Assembly: GCA_900317365.1 (NCBI GenBank)
Contig: ONGM01000058.1
Location: 1-64,000 of the forward strand
Source of the DNA: an uncultured Planctomycetota bacterium
Lineage (GTDB): Bacteria > Planctomycetota > Planctomycetia > Pirellulales > Thermoguttaceae
DNA length: 64,000 nucleotides
Direction of reading: 5' to 3'
Positions 28,710 through 36,285 of this stretch are shown piece by piece. The notes under the pieces were generated by a model, which was given only the letters and a program-made list of their open reading frames with translations, had not been told where the DNA came from and made no database searches. Each line of letters starts with the position of its first letter. Within the stretch, counting starts at the first letter, position 1. The position numbers and the translations under genes are program-made.

Positions 28710-28762
28710 CCCGCCGACGTCGTAAGGCAAAACCTAGCGACGTAAGGTAAAAGGAAGACAAA

Positions 28763-28805
28763 AAGAAAAGGCTAAGAAGCGATCTGAGCTCCTTAGCCTT
28801 TTCTT
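28763..28805. terminator. bidirectional terminator between convergent genes
   Basis: A perfect 14-bp inverted repeat, AAGAAAAGGCTAAG (28763-28776) and CTTAGCCTTTTCTT (28792-28805), lies between the secreted repeat protein gene and the convergent feo operon, with A/T runs on both sides. Confidence 0.85.
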
Positions 28806-28819
28806 TATTAATACGTTGT

Positions 28820-29011
28820 TTATCCGTTCTCGTTTTCCTCACTGTCGACCGGCGGCGTATTTTCCGAACGCATGTGGCAACAATTCCCAGAACAGCAAGA
28901 CCGTCCACAAGATTCGGAACAGCTCTCGCCGCGCAAAGTCTTCCTCAGCTTTCGCGCCAGGAACAGGCAAGCGCAGAGCACAACGGCTCCGACAATGACG
29001 CGCTCGTACAT
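28820..29011 (-). CDS. FeoB-associated Cys-rich small membrane protein
   Basis: This 63-residue protein has one N-terminal membrane helix (VIVGAVVLCACLFLARKL) followed by a cysteine-rich stretch, CSESCGRSCCSGNCCHM. That architecture, and its place 49 bp after feoB on the same strand, match the FeoB-associated Cys-rich family, thought to help ferrous-iron uptake. The ribosome-binding site is strong (AAGGGAGGTGACTTG before the ATG). Seven cysteines in 17 residues suggest iron binding; that is inference. Confidence 0.85.
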   Translation of the reverse strand: MYERVIVGAVVLCACLFLARKLRKTLRGESCSESCGRSCCSGNCCHMRSENTPPVDSEENENG

Positions 29012-29060
29012 TCAAGTCACCTCCCTTGCACAGTCAATAGCGTCTAATCGGAAAATCCTG

Positions 29061-31487
29061 CTAGCCGCCGATAAAATGTCTTCCAATCTGATAAGCGAGG
29101 CAGGCGAGAATAAACCCGAGTCCCGTTAGAGTCGTCCATTGCGCAAACGCCCACTTCCACGAGGACTCCTTCGCCACGACGACAAGAGTCGCCATGCACG
29201 GCGCGCCGATTAGGCAAAAGATGATAATCGAAATCGCGACCAAAGGCGAATATTTCTGCGCGAGAATGTCCTTGAGAGGTTTCGACGTCTCGTCAACCTC
29301 GCCCACCTTATAGACGATCCCCATTTGCGCGACGAAAACCTCCTTCGCGGCAAACGCGCCGACTAACGCCGAACCAATGCGCCAATCGAACCCGGCGTAT
29401 TTGATAACCGGCTCCATCCCCTTGCCTAGCCTTCCGACGACGCTGTATTCCAGTTGCGCTTCCGCATACGCGTTTTCGATCGCCTCGCGACGTTCGAGAA
29501 GCGCCAGCGCGCTTGGATTCGGCGCGACAGCCTTCGACGCCGCATCGTCGCTCGCCTCGCCCGATTCGTCCGCCGCTTCGTCGGCGCTTTCCGCGCCGTC
29601 TTCTTCTTCCGCCGCCAAAGTCGCGCTCAATTCGTCGAGATCGACTCCTAAGGCGCCTGCCTCTTGATTGATCGCGGCGATCTGATTTTCAAACTCTTCC
29701 GCCTGCTTCTGCGGCAACTGTGGGAACGTCGAGAGCGCCCAGAGTACGATCGAAACGCCAAGGATCGTCGTTCCCGCCTTGCGAATATACATCCAGCCTC
29801 GCTCGAACGCCTTCGCGCCCACCGTTCGGAACGTCGGCGCGTGATAGACCGGCAACTCGATCAAAAGCGGTTCGCTCTCGCCATGGAACGTCTTCGAAGT
29901 AATGACCGTCGATAAGACCGCCGCGACAATAATACCAACGACGTAGATTATCCATAAGATCGGCGCCTGCCATTCCAACGGGAAAAAGGCGGGAATTATC
30001 AGCATATAAATCGGATAACGCGCCCCGCAACTCATGAGCGGAATAATAAACATCGTCGCCAAGCGCGACTTCTTGTCCTCAATAATCCGCGTCGACATGA
30101 CCGCCGGGATAGAACACCCGAATCCGACGAGCATTGGAATAAAGCTTTTACCGGTCAGTCCAATTTTGCTCAGAAATCGATCCGTTAGGAACGCGCCGCG
30201 CGCCATATAACCGGATTCCTCGAGCATTGCGATCGCGGCGAAGAGGATGAAAATATTCGGGAAGAAGACAAGAACGCCGCCGACGCCGGCGATAATTCCG
30301 TCGATTACGAGGGAACGAATTAGACTGTCCGGATTGTCCGCCCAAAACCGTTCGCAGTACTCGCTGAGCGCGTTTTGCCCGCTTTCAAGCCATTCGACGG
30401 GGTAATTGCCGATCGTGAAGGTCAGCCAGAACACGACGTACATCGCAAAGAGAAAGACGAGGAGTCCCCAGAACGGATGGGTCAAGAATTGATCGAGCCT
30501 ATCGGAAAAGAGGATGTCGGAGCGGTTCTCGCTCTTAACGGCTTGCGCGGCGATCTTTCGAACGTTTTCGTAACGATGGGCGGCGAAGAGCGCGGCGATC
30601 GGGGTCGACGCGTCTTTGCTTGCGAGCCTTTCGACGGAACTTGAAACAATCTCGGAAATTTCGGCCGCTTTCCAAGCCTCCACGACTTCGGAGTCGTCTT
30701 CGAGGAGCTTTACGGCGAGCCACCTTCGACGTCGCAAGACGTCGGCTTGGGTTCTTTTCGAAGCGTAATCTCCTCGCTCAGCGGTATTCGGAGCGGAGTT
30801 AGCGGCGCCGTTCGCCAACCAATCGACGCCGAGTTCCGAGGCAGGCAAGGCGTCGCTTTCATCGTCAGATTGCGAGGACTTTGCAACGTTATCAACGGCG
30901 GCTTCGACGAGGGAAATTTCCTTTTCGATTTCCTGGGAATTGCGCAAGGACTCGGGAATTTGCGGCGCGACCCGCCAAGTATCGGCTACGGAGAGCGCCG
31001 TTTCTAAGAGCGTTTCGAGACCTTGTCCCGTTACGCCGACGACGTCGACGATAGGAACGCCTAACAGATTTGAAAGTTTTTTTGCGTCGAAGTAGATCCC
31101 GCGTTTCGCCGCAAGATCGCACATATTGAGAGCGACGACAACGGGCAGACCGAGCTCGAGAATTTGTAAAGTGAGAAAGAGGTTGCGTTCGAGGTTTGAG
31201 GCGTCGACCACGTTGACGACGACGTCGACGCGTTCTTTCAGGAGATAATCTCGAGCGACGACTTCGTCTTTGGAGTACGTCGTTAGGCTATAGACGCCGG
31301 GCAGGTCGACGAATTCAACTTCGGAATCCTCGGTTTGTCGAACGGCCTTAACGACGTCGACGGTAACGCCCGAGTAGTTGCCGACCGCCTCGCTCTGCCC
31401 TGTCAAGGCGTTATAGATCGTGGTTTTTCCGCAATTCGGATTCCCTGCTAACGCAACGCTAATCTTTTTCGGCGCAACTTTCGTCAT
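29061..31487 (-). CDS. feoB: ferrous iron transporter FeoB
   Basis: FeoB is the inner-membrane GTP-dependent ferrous iron transporter. The N-terminal G domain shows G1 AGNPNCGKTTIYNALTG near residue 14, G3 DLPGVYSL and G4-like NMCDLA. The membrane part has the two gate-type repeats (LVGFGCSIPAVMSTR and FAAKEVFVAQMGIVY). The protein is 808 residues. An Ala/Glu/Asp/Ser-rich insertion (EEEDGAESADEAADESGEAS) near residues 620-660 sits in a loop of the second membrane half. It is the middle gene of feoA-feoB-Cys-rich protein, all on the minus strand. Confidence 0.95.
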   Translation of the reverse strand: MTKVAPKKISVALAGNPNCGKTTIYNALTGQSEAVGNYSGVTVDVVKAVRQTEDSEVEFVDLPGVYSLTTYSKDEVVARDYLLKERVDVVVNVVDASNLERNLFLTLQILELGLPVVVALNMCDLAAKRGIYFDAKKLSNLLGVPIVDVVGVTGQGLETLLETALSVADTWRVAPQIPESLRNSQEIEKEISLVEAAVDNVAKSSQSDDESDALPASELGVDWLANGAANSAPNTAERGDYASKRTQADVLRRRRWLAVKLLEDDSEVVEAWKAAEISEIVSSSVERLASKDASTPIAALFAAHRYENVRKIAAQAVKSENRSDILFSDRLDQFLTHPFWGLLVFLFAMYVVFWLTFTIGNYPVEWLESGQNALSEYCERFWADNPDSLIRSLVIDGIIAGVGGVLVFFPNIFILFAAIAMLEESGYMARGAFLTDRFLSKIGLTGKSFIPMLVGFGCSIPAVMSTRIIEDKKSRLATMFIIPLMSCGARYPIYMLIIPAFFPLEWQAPILWIIYVVGIIVAAVLSTVITSKTFHGESEPLLIELPVYHAPTFRTVGAKAFERGWMYIRKAGTTILGVSIVLWALSTFPQLPQKQAEEFENQIAAINQEAGALGVDLDELSATLAAEEEDGAESADEAADESGEASDDAASKAVAPNPSALALLERREAIENAYAEAQLEYSVVGRLGKGMEPVIKYAGFDWRIGSALVGAFAAKEVFVAQMGIVYKVGEVDETSKPLKDILAQKYSPLVAISIIIFCLIGAPCMATLVVVAKESSWKWAFAQWTTLTGLGFILACLAYQIGRHFIGG

Positions 31488-31591
31488 ATTGAAGGAGCCT
31501 CATAGTAGATCGCGCCGTCGAACAAACACGTCAAAAACCCGGCGACGCATTAGGGAGATCTCGAAAAACGAACGCAAAAGGAGACGAACGC

Positions 31592-31807
31592 TTAGGAGAC
31601 TTCGATCTGTTTCGTGAGCGCGCGTCCGAGAGCGAAGCGTCCGTCGAGACATCCGAGAATCATTTCGCCGGATCGGGACGCGCGAACGACCTTTAAACTA
31701 GCGCCGGGAATCAAGCCCATCGCATAAAGACGCTCCGTGAGATGACGAGACGTGTTCAACGCGACGATCACGACCGTCTCTCCTCCTTTGGCATTTGCAA
31801 GCACCAT
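31592..31807 (-). CDS. feoA: FeoA domain protein
   Basis: A 71-residue SH3-like FeoA protein, the usual partner of FeoB. The fold markers RLYAMGLIPGASLKVV and GRFALGRALTKQIEV are visible. The frame is open upstream, but the ATG at 31807 gives the standard length and is preceded by GGGG at ten bases; a promoter sits immediately upstream and leaves a leader of only about 13 nt. FeoB starts 104 bp downstream. Confidence 0.88.
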   Translation of the reverse strand: MVLANAKGGETVVIVALNTSRHLTERLYAMGLIPGASLKVVRASRSGEMILGCLDGRFALGRALTKQIEVS

Positions 31808-31828
31808 GGCGTCATGTCCCCAATATAT

Positions 31829-31858
31829 TATATATGTAACGGATTTCCGACTCGTCAA
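31829..31858 (-). promoter_or_regulatory. promoter of the feo operon
   Basis: On the minus strand TTGACG (31853-31858) and TATATA (31829-31834) are 18 bp apart; an overlapping TATAAT lies at 31827-31832. The transcript would begin very close to the feoA start. Confidence 0.55.
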
Positions 31859-32198
31859 ATCGCCTGCGGCTACGATCGAGCGCGCGAGTACGACGAGCTT
31901 TTGGCGAAAAATCTCTCGCCAAGCCCCCTAACAGTCTAACAAACAAAAAAGTTTTGTCAACCTAACTTTTATATTGTATTATTCAAAAAAGAGACTTTTG
32001 CAATACGCATGGACAGGGGCGTCGCCTAGAAAGCCTGCGCCTAGAAATCTGTGACCGCCGTCACACCGGCGAGGTTTCGGTTACAGGCGGGGCTAAGGTC
32101 GGGGAGTCGCCTGCCTATGCTTTCCTGCCTTTTGCCCGCCGCCTATCGTCCGCCAGCCTTCGCGCGAGCGCCTATCGCCTGCCTTTCGGGGGGGCGGA
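31859..32198. repeat. feo upstream region: CTAAC repeats and a CGCCT-rich tract
   Basis: No gene lies here. Near the feo promoter, 31905-31929 contains an inverted repeat TTGGCGA/TCGCCAA. Then CTAAC occurs three times between 31927 and 31976 (CCTAACAGTCTAAC, then AACCTAAC), resembling half-sites of DtxR-type metal regulators. From 32011 to 32186 the pentamer CGCCT occurs about six times, often as CGCCTGCC or CGCCTATC, in GC-rich DNA that abruptly follows an AT-rich patch. Confidence 0.4.
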
Positions 32199-32570
32199 TT
32201 ATTGCGGATCGTCGAAGCGTTCGATGATTTTCTTAGCCGCCTCGACCGCCAGCCTTTTCGATTTTGGGGAGAGTTCGTCGACGAGTCTCACGACGACGCG
32301 CACGAACGCCTCCGCGTCGAGTTCGTCGGCGCTTTTGGGTTCGTTAAAGACTCGCCCGTCGCCTGTCGTGAGCCACGCCTCGTTCACGTTGAATTCATGA
32401 CAGATTTGATACACTCGATAGTCGGGTATCGCCTGCCTGTTCGTCTCCCAGCATGAAACGACGGAACTCTTCACGCCTAGCCTCGCCCCAAATTTCTCCA
32501 GGGTTAAGCCGAGCTCCTGTTTTCGAAGCGTCTTCAATCGATCGGGCATTGAGTCGTGCGGCGTAGGCAT
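32199..32570 (-). CDS. XRE-family helix-turn-helix regulator
   Basis: The 123-residue protein has an N-terminal HTH (LTLEKFGARLGVKSSVVSCW, then ETNRQAIPD) of the phage-repressor XRE class. It is followed by a typical WLTTGDGRVF segment and a C-terminal helix pair. The strong ribosome-binding site AGGAGGACCTCAA precedes the ATG. Its closest look-alikes are repressors of mobile elements, and it marks the left edge of the accessory island with the transposase remnant and DUF262 gene. The operator is not identified. Confidence 0.85.
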   Translation of the reverse strand: MPTPHDSMPDRLKTLRKQELGLTLEKFGARLGVKSSVVSCWETNRQAIPDYRVYQICHEFNVNEAWLTTGDGRVFNEPKSADELDAEAFVRVVVRLVDELSPKSKRLAVEAAKKIIERFDDPQ

Positions 32571-32931
32571 TTGAGGTCCTCCTGTGGTTTGGGGTTGGTT
32601 CGACGGCGTTCCAGCGTATCACAGTTTCGTCATAAAAATTTTTAGCGGGAAAATACAGGAAATCAAGGGTGAGAGTGAATGCCTCGAAAAAATTTCTAAA
32701 ACGGAGTGTTTTTGCGTGGACAAAAAACGTTATTGCTCAAATGGCAACCTTTATATCATAATAATTGTAAACAAATGTCATGACGTCCGCAATAAATATT
32801 TTCAAACAATGTTTTGACTTTTATCATAAATTTCTTTCTATTTAAAGCGTTAATTCTCTTATTCTCAATTAATTTATTAACAGCGTCTTTGATCATTCGT
32901 TCCAGGAACAATAACTTTGAACTGTATAAGC
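32571..32931. other. AT-rich spacer beside the XRE gene
   Basis: About 360 bases with no convincing gene. The base composition is much more AT-rich than the flanking chromosome. A 62-codon plus-strand frame at 32814-33002 is hydrophobic but overlaps the transposase remnant antisense and has no ribosome-binding site. Nothing else was recognised. Confidence 0.5.
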
Positions 32932-33967
32932 CTACGCGACAAGTGGTTCCACTTGTTTTTTATCTTCTTTTTCATCAGACGATGTGTTGGACTGACGCCT
33001 AAGTAAACAGTGGGCGCACATGACGAGATTAAGGCGCTTTTCAACAGCTCGATACTTTAATGGTTGGTAATCGCCAAACCCAAAAGTTGTTTTGCGGCTT
33101 CAAACAAAACCTCTATGTTCCATCGATTTCGATAGGCTGAAAATATCCCCTGCGCGTTGAGACTCATATCGTCAGTCGCCAGGGTTAGAATCCTTTTTTC
33201 TCCGCTTCTTCGACTACACGCGAGCGTTACCATACCAACACGTGAGAGCCGACCATACGCTCGAGATAGTCGGTGATGTTTCTTCGATCAATGCTTCCAG
33301 GGATAGTTCTTCCCCTGTCTCATTACAATCGTACGAGAATATGTGCCGACTCGTTTTTCATTCTTCTTCAACGGCGTAAAACGACGATTGCTTTTTGCGC
33401 CGCCGATAAAGGAAAAACCGCGTAATTTACAAGCGAAAACGACCTTTTGTGAGAGGTAGAATTTATCAAAAAGCACGGTGATTTTCGCTTCAGACGGAAA
33501 TTCGAGATTGCGAATCATGCTTGCCGCAACGTCTATCAACGTCTCGCGCTTCTCCTTTGGTAAATCTTCGAAGTGGCTTCATATTGATTTTGGGAACAGA
33601 AAGACGAATTGCATACGGTATGGTCGCCCGGTATGGTCACTCCATTGTAAACGAGAGCGCAACAAACGACCGTGTGAGCCGTCGCGTACAGCTTTTCAGA
33701 ATGAATGAACGTATTTGAAACGCCTTCTCATCTTTTGACCGCGTTTTTCAATCTGCGTGTCGTCAATAACCCAATAAAGACGTTCGCTTGGTTCTCACCC
33801 TAGACCCTTTAACGTGATTTTTGCAACCTCGACTAGCGCTTTCTCGCAATCCCATTCGTGTGAATTGAGGAATTTTCGTAAGATTGCCGCGAAATGTTAT
33901 TACCGTATGCAGTCGCGATATTGACATTGCTCTTCGTATTGAACATTGAAGCGATCGCTACGATCAT
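32932..33967 (-). pseudogene. decayed IS4/IS701-like DDE transposase
   Basis: Reading the minus strand across frames recovers transposase pieces in order: HFAAILRKFLNSHEWDC, then YWVIDDTQIEKRGQKM (first Asp region), HTVVCCALVYNGVTIP, ITVLFDKFYLSQKVVF (second Asp region) and KSNRRFTPL. The end is RWNIEVLFEAAKQLLGL (the Glu region) and DYQPLKYRAVEKRLNLV. At least three frameshifts and several stops separate them, so the gene is dead. A short direct duplication (GGTATGGTC twice within 33618-33640) explains one disruption. Terminal inverted repeats were not found with confidence. Confidence 0.8.
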
Positions 33968-34033
33968 TTTCCTGACATACGAACTGGCTCTTCTTGTCTG
34001 ATTTGGTAATTACACTGTTTTTTTAAAAAGGGC

Positions 34034-34062
34034 TTGCAAAAGGTCGGGGCGGAGGTTATCAT
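34034..34062 (+). promoter_or_regulatory. promoter in front of a small RNA and the DUF262 gene
   Basis: TTGCAA (34034-34039) and TATCAT (34057-34062) are exactly 17 bp apart. The expected start, about seven bases on, coincides with the first G of a long inverted repeat at 34069. Confidence 0.6.
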
Positions 34063-34068
34063 CGTATC

Positions 34069-34143
34069 GGCTTGTTTGTTGGGGCGTGGGAATTTTTCGT
34101 GGCGGAAAAGCTACCCGCTTACCTTAGCAAACAAGCCTTTTTT
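34069..34143 (+). ncRNA. candidate small RNA or attenuator (about 75 nt)
   Basis: The arms GGCTTGTTTG (34069-34078) and CAAACAAGCC (34128-34137) pair perfectly over 10 bp and are followed by TTTTTT (34138-34143). Inside is a hairpin GTGGC-GGAAAA-GCTAC and a weaker GGGCG/CGCTT pairing around it. A promoter places +1 at the first arm. The unit therefore looks like an independent small RNA whose own fold ends in a terminator. Alternatively it is a leader that attenuates the DUF262 gene 68 bp downstream. I do not recognise the RNA family. Confidence 0.5.
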
Positions 34144-34210
34144 ACGCCACCTCGATTTTATACAAGATCACGAGGTTGCAATTTGAGTAACAATACGAAA
34201 GTCAAACAAA

Positions 34211-35992
34211 ATGGGCAATGAACTATATCAAATTATGCATCATAAGGTTAGCGAAATAATCTCCGATGTAAAAAACGGAAGAATTGGTCTTCCCGACCTC
34301 CAGCGACCATTTGTCTGGCAAGACAACAAGGTTCGCGATCTTCTGGATTCAATGTTTCGGGGATTTCCTATCGGCTATATTATGCTTTGGGAATCTCCTG
34401 AGGACTACGACCATACAAGCCATATTGGAAAAATCGACAAAACCTTTAACACTCCGAGAGATTTGGTTATCGACGGCCAACAGAGACTCACGGCTCTTTT
34501 GGCTGCGTTTGAAGGGATCGAAGTTAAGGACAAAAACTTCAAACTCCACAATATCAAGATTTCCTTCAATCCCCTTAGCGGGGATTTCAAAGTGTGGTCT
34601 CAAGCCTATGAAAAAAGTGTTGAATACGTCAGCGCTATCAGCGACGTCTTTGCCGCTGACAGGGAACACGAAGTCGCCAAATTCCGTAAGCGTTACATAA
34701 AAACGTTAAATGAAAGTCGCGAGAAGAACAGACAGCCTCTATTGACGGACGACGAAGAGAATACCATCGAGGAAAACATTAAAAAGCTACTGGATTTGAA
34801 AGACTATTTACTTCCCACGCTGCGAATCAAAGCAAATGCTGGTGAAGAAGACGTCGCGGAAATATTCGTGCGCGTCAATTCCGGTGGTCAGGATCTCGGG
34901 GAAAAGGATTTCATAGAGACGCTTCTCGCCGTGTTTGATAACGACGTGCACGAAAAGATCGACATGTTTTGCGAGGCGTCTCGTAGCCCTAATGATAAAA
35001 CTGCTTATAATCATATCATTCAAGTTGAGCCAGCGCACCTCATTCGAGTTACCGTCGGTTTGCGTTTTCATCGCGGCAGGCTTAAGTACGCTTATCAGCT
35101 TTTGCGCGGGAAAGACCTGAAAACCGGAATGATAGCGGACGACACAAGGGATAGCAATTTAAAAGCTTTTAAACAAAGTCTTGATGTTGCCACTAACCTT
35201 AACAACTGGCACGCTTATCTGAATCTTTTCTCTCAAGCAGGTTATATCACCGGCGATTTTGTGACCGCCAAAAACGGAGTGGTTTACTGTTATGTAATGT
35301 ACCTTATCGGCAAATACGAGTATAAGGTCAAAACTACGGAACTGAATCGAATCATCACAAAGTGGATTTACATGACAACCGTCACGTCTTTCTATTCGGG
35401 TTCCACTGAGTCCGAAGTAGAAAAGATGTTCGCTGATCTGCGAGATGTAAAAACGGCCGACGAATATGTGAAGTATCTGGACGACTTCATTAAAGGACGC
35501 TTTACAGACGACTACTTCAACGTAACGCTTCCTAATCAACTGATTACTTCTAGGACGTCCAGTCCAGCGTGGTACGGATACATCGCAGCCATTAACGTCC
35601 TTGGCTTTCCCATGTTATTCAGCGCCTCGATTCTGTCTAAATACCTTGTCCCCGGCGCAAGCGGCGCTAAGAGCGCTATTGATAAACATCACATCTTTCC
35701 GAAAAACTATCTACGGGAAAATGGATATAGCGACAATCGAGATCAGAACCAAGTGGCAAATTACACCTATATTGATTATGCCACAAACATCGCCATTTCT
35801 GACAAACCGCCGATGGAATATGTTGGCGAATATAGGGAAAAAATGGGAGAAGAAGAATATAAGCGAACCTGCGAAGAAAATGCGTTGCCATATGATTTTG
35901 AAAACATGGATTACCAACAGTTCCTTGAAGCTAGAAGAAAGCTAATGGCGGCGATTATCCGTAGAGGATACGAACGACTGTGCGTGTTATGA
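34211..35992 (+). CDS. DUF262 / HNH-type protein (GmrSD-like defence nuclease candidate)
   Basis: The 593-residue protein has an N-terminal DUF262 (ParB/Srx-like NTPase-nuclease) domain: LPDLQRPFVWQDNKVRDLLD (residues 28-47) and LVIDGQQRLTALLA (85-98). The C-terminus carries a DUF1524/HNH-like motif, DKHHIFPKNYLRENGYSDN, near residue 490. This is the layout of GmrSD-like type IV restriction proteins and other DUF262 phage-defence proteins, which cut modified DNA. Its codon choice is more AT-rich than the neighbours and it lies in an island with a dead transposase and a phage-type regulator, so recent transfer is likely. No Shine-Dalgarno sequence is seen before the ATG, and a stop lies in frame just upstream. 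Confidence 0.85.
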   Translation: MGNELYQIMHHKVSEIISDVKNGRIGLPDLQRPFVWQDNKVRDLLDSMFRGFPIGYIMLWESPEDYDHTSHIGKIDKTFNTPRDLVIDGQQRLTALLAAFEGIEVKDKNFKLHNIKISFNPLSGDFKVWSQAYEKSVEYVSAISDVFAADREHEVAKFRKRYIKTLNESREKNRQPLLTDDEENTIEENIKKLLDLKDYLLPTLRIKANAGEEDVAEIFVRVNSGGQDLGEKDFIETLLAVFDNDVHEKIDMFCEASRSPNDKTAYNHIIQVEPAHLIRVTVGLRFHRGRLKYAYQLLRGKDLKTGMIADDTRDSNLKAFKQSLDVATNLNNWHAYLNLFSQAGYITGDFVTAKNGVVYCYVMYLIGKYEYKVKTTELNRIITKWIYMTTVTSFYSGSTESEVEKMFADLRDVKTADEYVKYLDDFIKGRFTDDYFNVTLPNQLITSRTSSPAWYGYIAAINVLGFPMLFSASILSKYLVPGASGAKSAIDKHHIFPKNYLRENGYSDNRDQNQVANYTYIDYATNIAISDKPPMEYVGEYREKMGEEEYKRTCEENALPYDFENMDYQQFLEARRKLMAAIIRRGYERLCVL

Positions 35993-36152
35993 GAATTGAT
36001 AATACCCACGAATTCGAAGTGATCAATTAATCAAAAAGAATACCGCTAGACCAATAAAGGAGCCGCCCAATGCCTTCCCCCATGAGAGACTAGAAGCTGT
36101 TTCATAACCCTCTCCTCGCGTCCTGAACCGAACTTTCAAGATTCCGTTTTTG

Positions 36153-36180
36153 TTTACTATCGCTTGATCGTCGGTATAAT
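36153..36180 (+). promoter_or_regulatory. promoter of the Sel1/FGE operon
   Basis: TTTACT (36153-36158) and a perfect TATAAT (36175-36180) are 16 bp apart, giving a leader of about 100 nt before the ATG at 36286. Confidence 0.6.
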
Positions 36181-36285
36181 AGTCTAGAAGTCTGTTTCCT
36201 CGAAGGCAAAAATGCGGACGATCAGGCGACGTTTGACAATCATAGGAACATGCGCCGCATATCGGACGCAAGAGGGATCCCCAAA

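Noticed and set aside
32814-33002. A 62-codon hydrophobic plus-strand frame in the AT-rich spacer.
   Set aside because: It overlaps the antisense transposase remnant and has no start signal.
34034-34143. Terminal inverted repeats of the dead transposase element.
   Set aside because: The two arms lie only 49 bases apart on the same side of the gene, and a promoter and T-run fit an RNA unit better.
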